The translations under genes and the position numbers were made by a program. This document shows, one piece after another, positions 5,672-6,103 of a stretch of 6,103 bases of DNA. How positions within the stretch are numbered: position 1 is the first letter of the stretch; each line of letters opens with the position of its first letter. Origin of the DNA: Planctomycetaceae bacterium TMED10 (GTDB lineage: Bacteria; Planctomycetota; Planctomycetia; Pirellulales; UBA7805); contig NHBP01000041.1 in assembly GCA_002168195.1 (NCBI GenBank), positions 45,148 to 51,250 on the forward strand, read 5' to 3'. A model generated the notes under the pieces. That model saw only the letters and a program-made list of their open reading frames with translations, was not told the origin of the DNA and did no database searches.

Positions 5672-6097
5672 ATGGCAAAACAACTAGCTGGAACCGTAAA
5701 ATTCCAGGTACCTGGCGGGCAGGCGACCCCCGCGCCGCCAGTCGGAACCGCCTTGGGGCGATTCGGGATCAATCTGGGGCAGTTCGTCCAGCAATTCAAC
5801 GACCAGACAAAAGATGCCGGCGGAATGCCCATCCCAGTCGTCGTCGATGTTTACAGTGATCGCACCTTTGAATTTAAGACTAAAAGTCCCCCAGCTTCGG
5901 CACTGCTTAAGCGTGCTGCGGGAATTGCGAAAGGGTCGGGAGTTCCCAACAAAGACAAGGTGGGAACTGTAACCCGCGCGCAAGTGGATGAGATCGTCAA
6001 TATGAAGATTGCTGACCTCAATGCAAGTGATAACGAAAATGCCCGTAGGTTAATTGAAGGTACTGCACGCAGCATGGGATTAGAGGTAGTTGATTGA
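5672..6097 (+). CDS. rplK: 50S ribosomal protein L11
   Basis: Component of the ribosomal GTPase-associated centre; it binds 23S rRNA near the L7/L12 stalk and affects factor-dependent GTP hydrolysis and the stringent response. The product is 141 residues, against 142 in E. coli. The N-terminal domain holds the proline-rich segment [15 protein letters not shown] (15-29), the region that thiostrepton contacts in other bacteria, then [13 protein letters not shown]. The C-terminal rRNA-binding domain starts near 73 ([18 protein letters not shown], then [17 protein letters not shown]) and ends with [13 protein letters not shown]. The ATG at 5672 matches the family N-terminus (MAKQ); ACGGA lies five bases upstream, a modest ribosome binding site. 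An in-frame extension to 5606 would not resemble L11. An ATG two bases after the stop (6100) is where rplA would be expected, but the window ends there. Confidence 0.98.
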   Translation: MAKQLAGTVKFQVPGGQATPAPPVGTALGRFGINLGQFVQQFNDQTKDAGGMPIPVVVDVYSDRTFEFKTKSPPASALLKRAAGIAKGSGVPNKDKVGTVTRAQVDEIVNMKIADLNASDNENARRLIEGTARSMGLEVVD

Positions 6098-6103
6098 CGA
6101 TGC

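Noticed and set aside
6100..6103. Start of rplA
   Set aside because: Only an ATG and one further base are visible. Gene order makes rplA likely, but it cannot be supported from this window.

Overview
The window is a core-gene region of a bacterial chromosome, most likely from a planctomycete of the Pirellulaceae type. This placement is inferred from protein sequence. EF-Tu carries an unusual switch I (KTVTI where most bacteria have RGITI), and the sigma factor has a helix-turn-helix-rich N-terminus; I associate both with Planctomycetes. There are no transposons, phage genes, CRISPR arrays or other accessory elements.

Layout, all real genes on the + strand: (1) a sigma-70 family factor open at the left edge, ending at 1465; (2) a 351-base gap with weak terminator-like hairpins and a good promoter candidate; (3) four tRNA genes in the order Thr(TGT), Tyr(GTA), Gly(TCC), Thr(GGT), with spacers of 123-187 bases; (4) a 205-base leader and tuf (EF-Tu); (5) tRNA-Trp(CCA), 12 bases after tuf; (6) secE, nusG and rplK, the last ending six bases before the right edge.

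The genes form one gene-expression block. The tRNAs and EF-Tu supply translation elongation, SecE belongs to the Sec translocon, NusG is a transcription elongation factor that can couple polymerase to ribosome, and L11 is part of the ribosomal GTPase-associated centre where EF-Tu acts. The order and anticodons Thr-Tyr-Gly-Thr-tuf match the E. coli thrU-tyrU-glyT-thrT-tufB operon, followed in both by secE-nusG-rplK. This is a conserved ancestral arrangement and not a new system.

The points most worth a second look are the EF-Tu switch I change, the sigma factor with an HTH array and no visible region 3, the acidic extension on NusG, and several hairpins in the spacers. These include a well-formed intrinsic terminator facing the minus strand and a hairpin abutting the secE start. 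I found no convincing undescribed system here.
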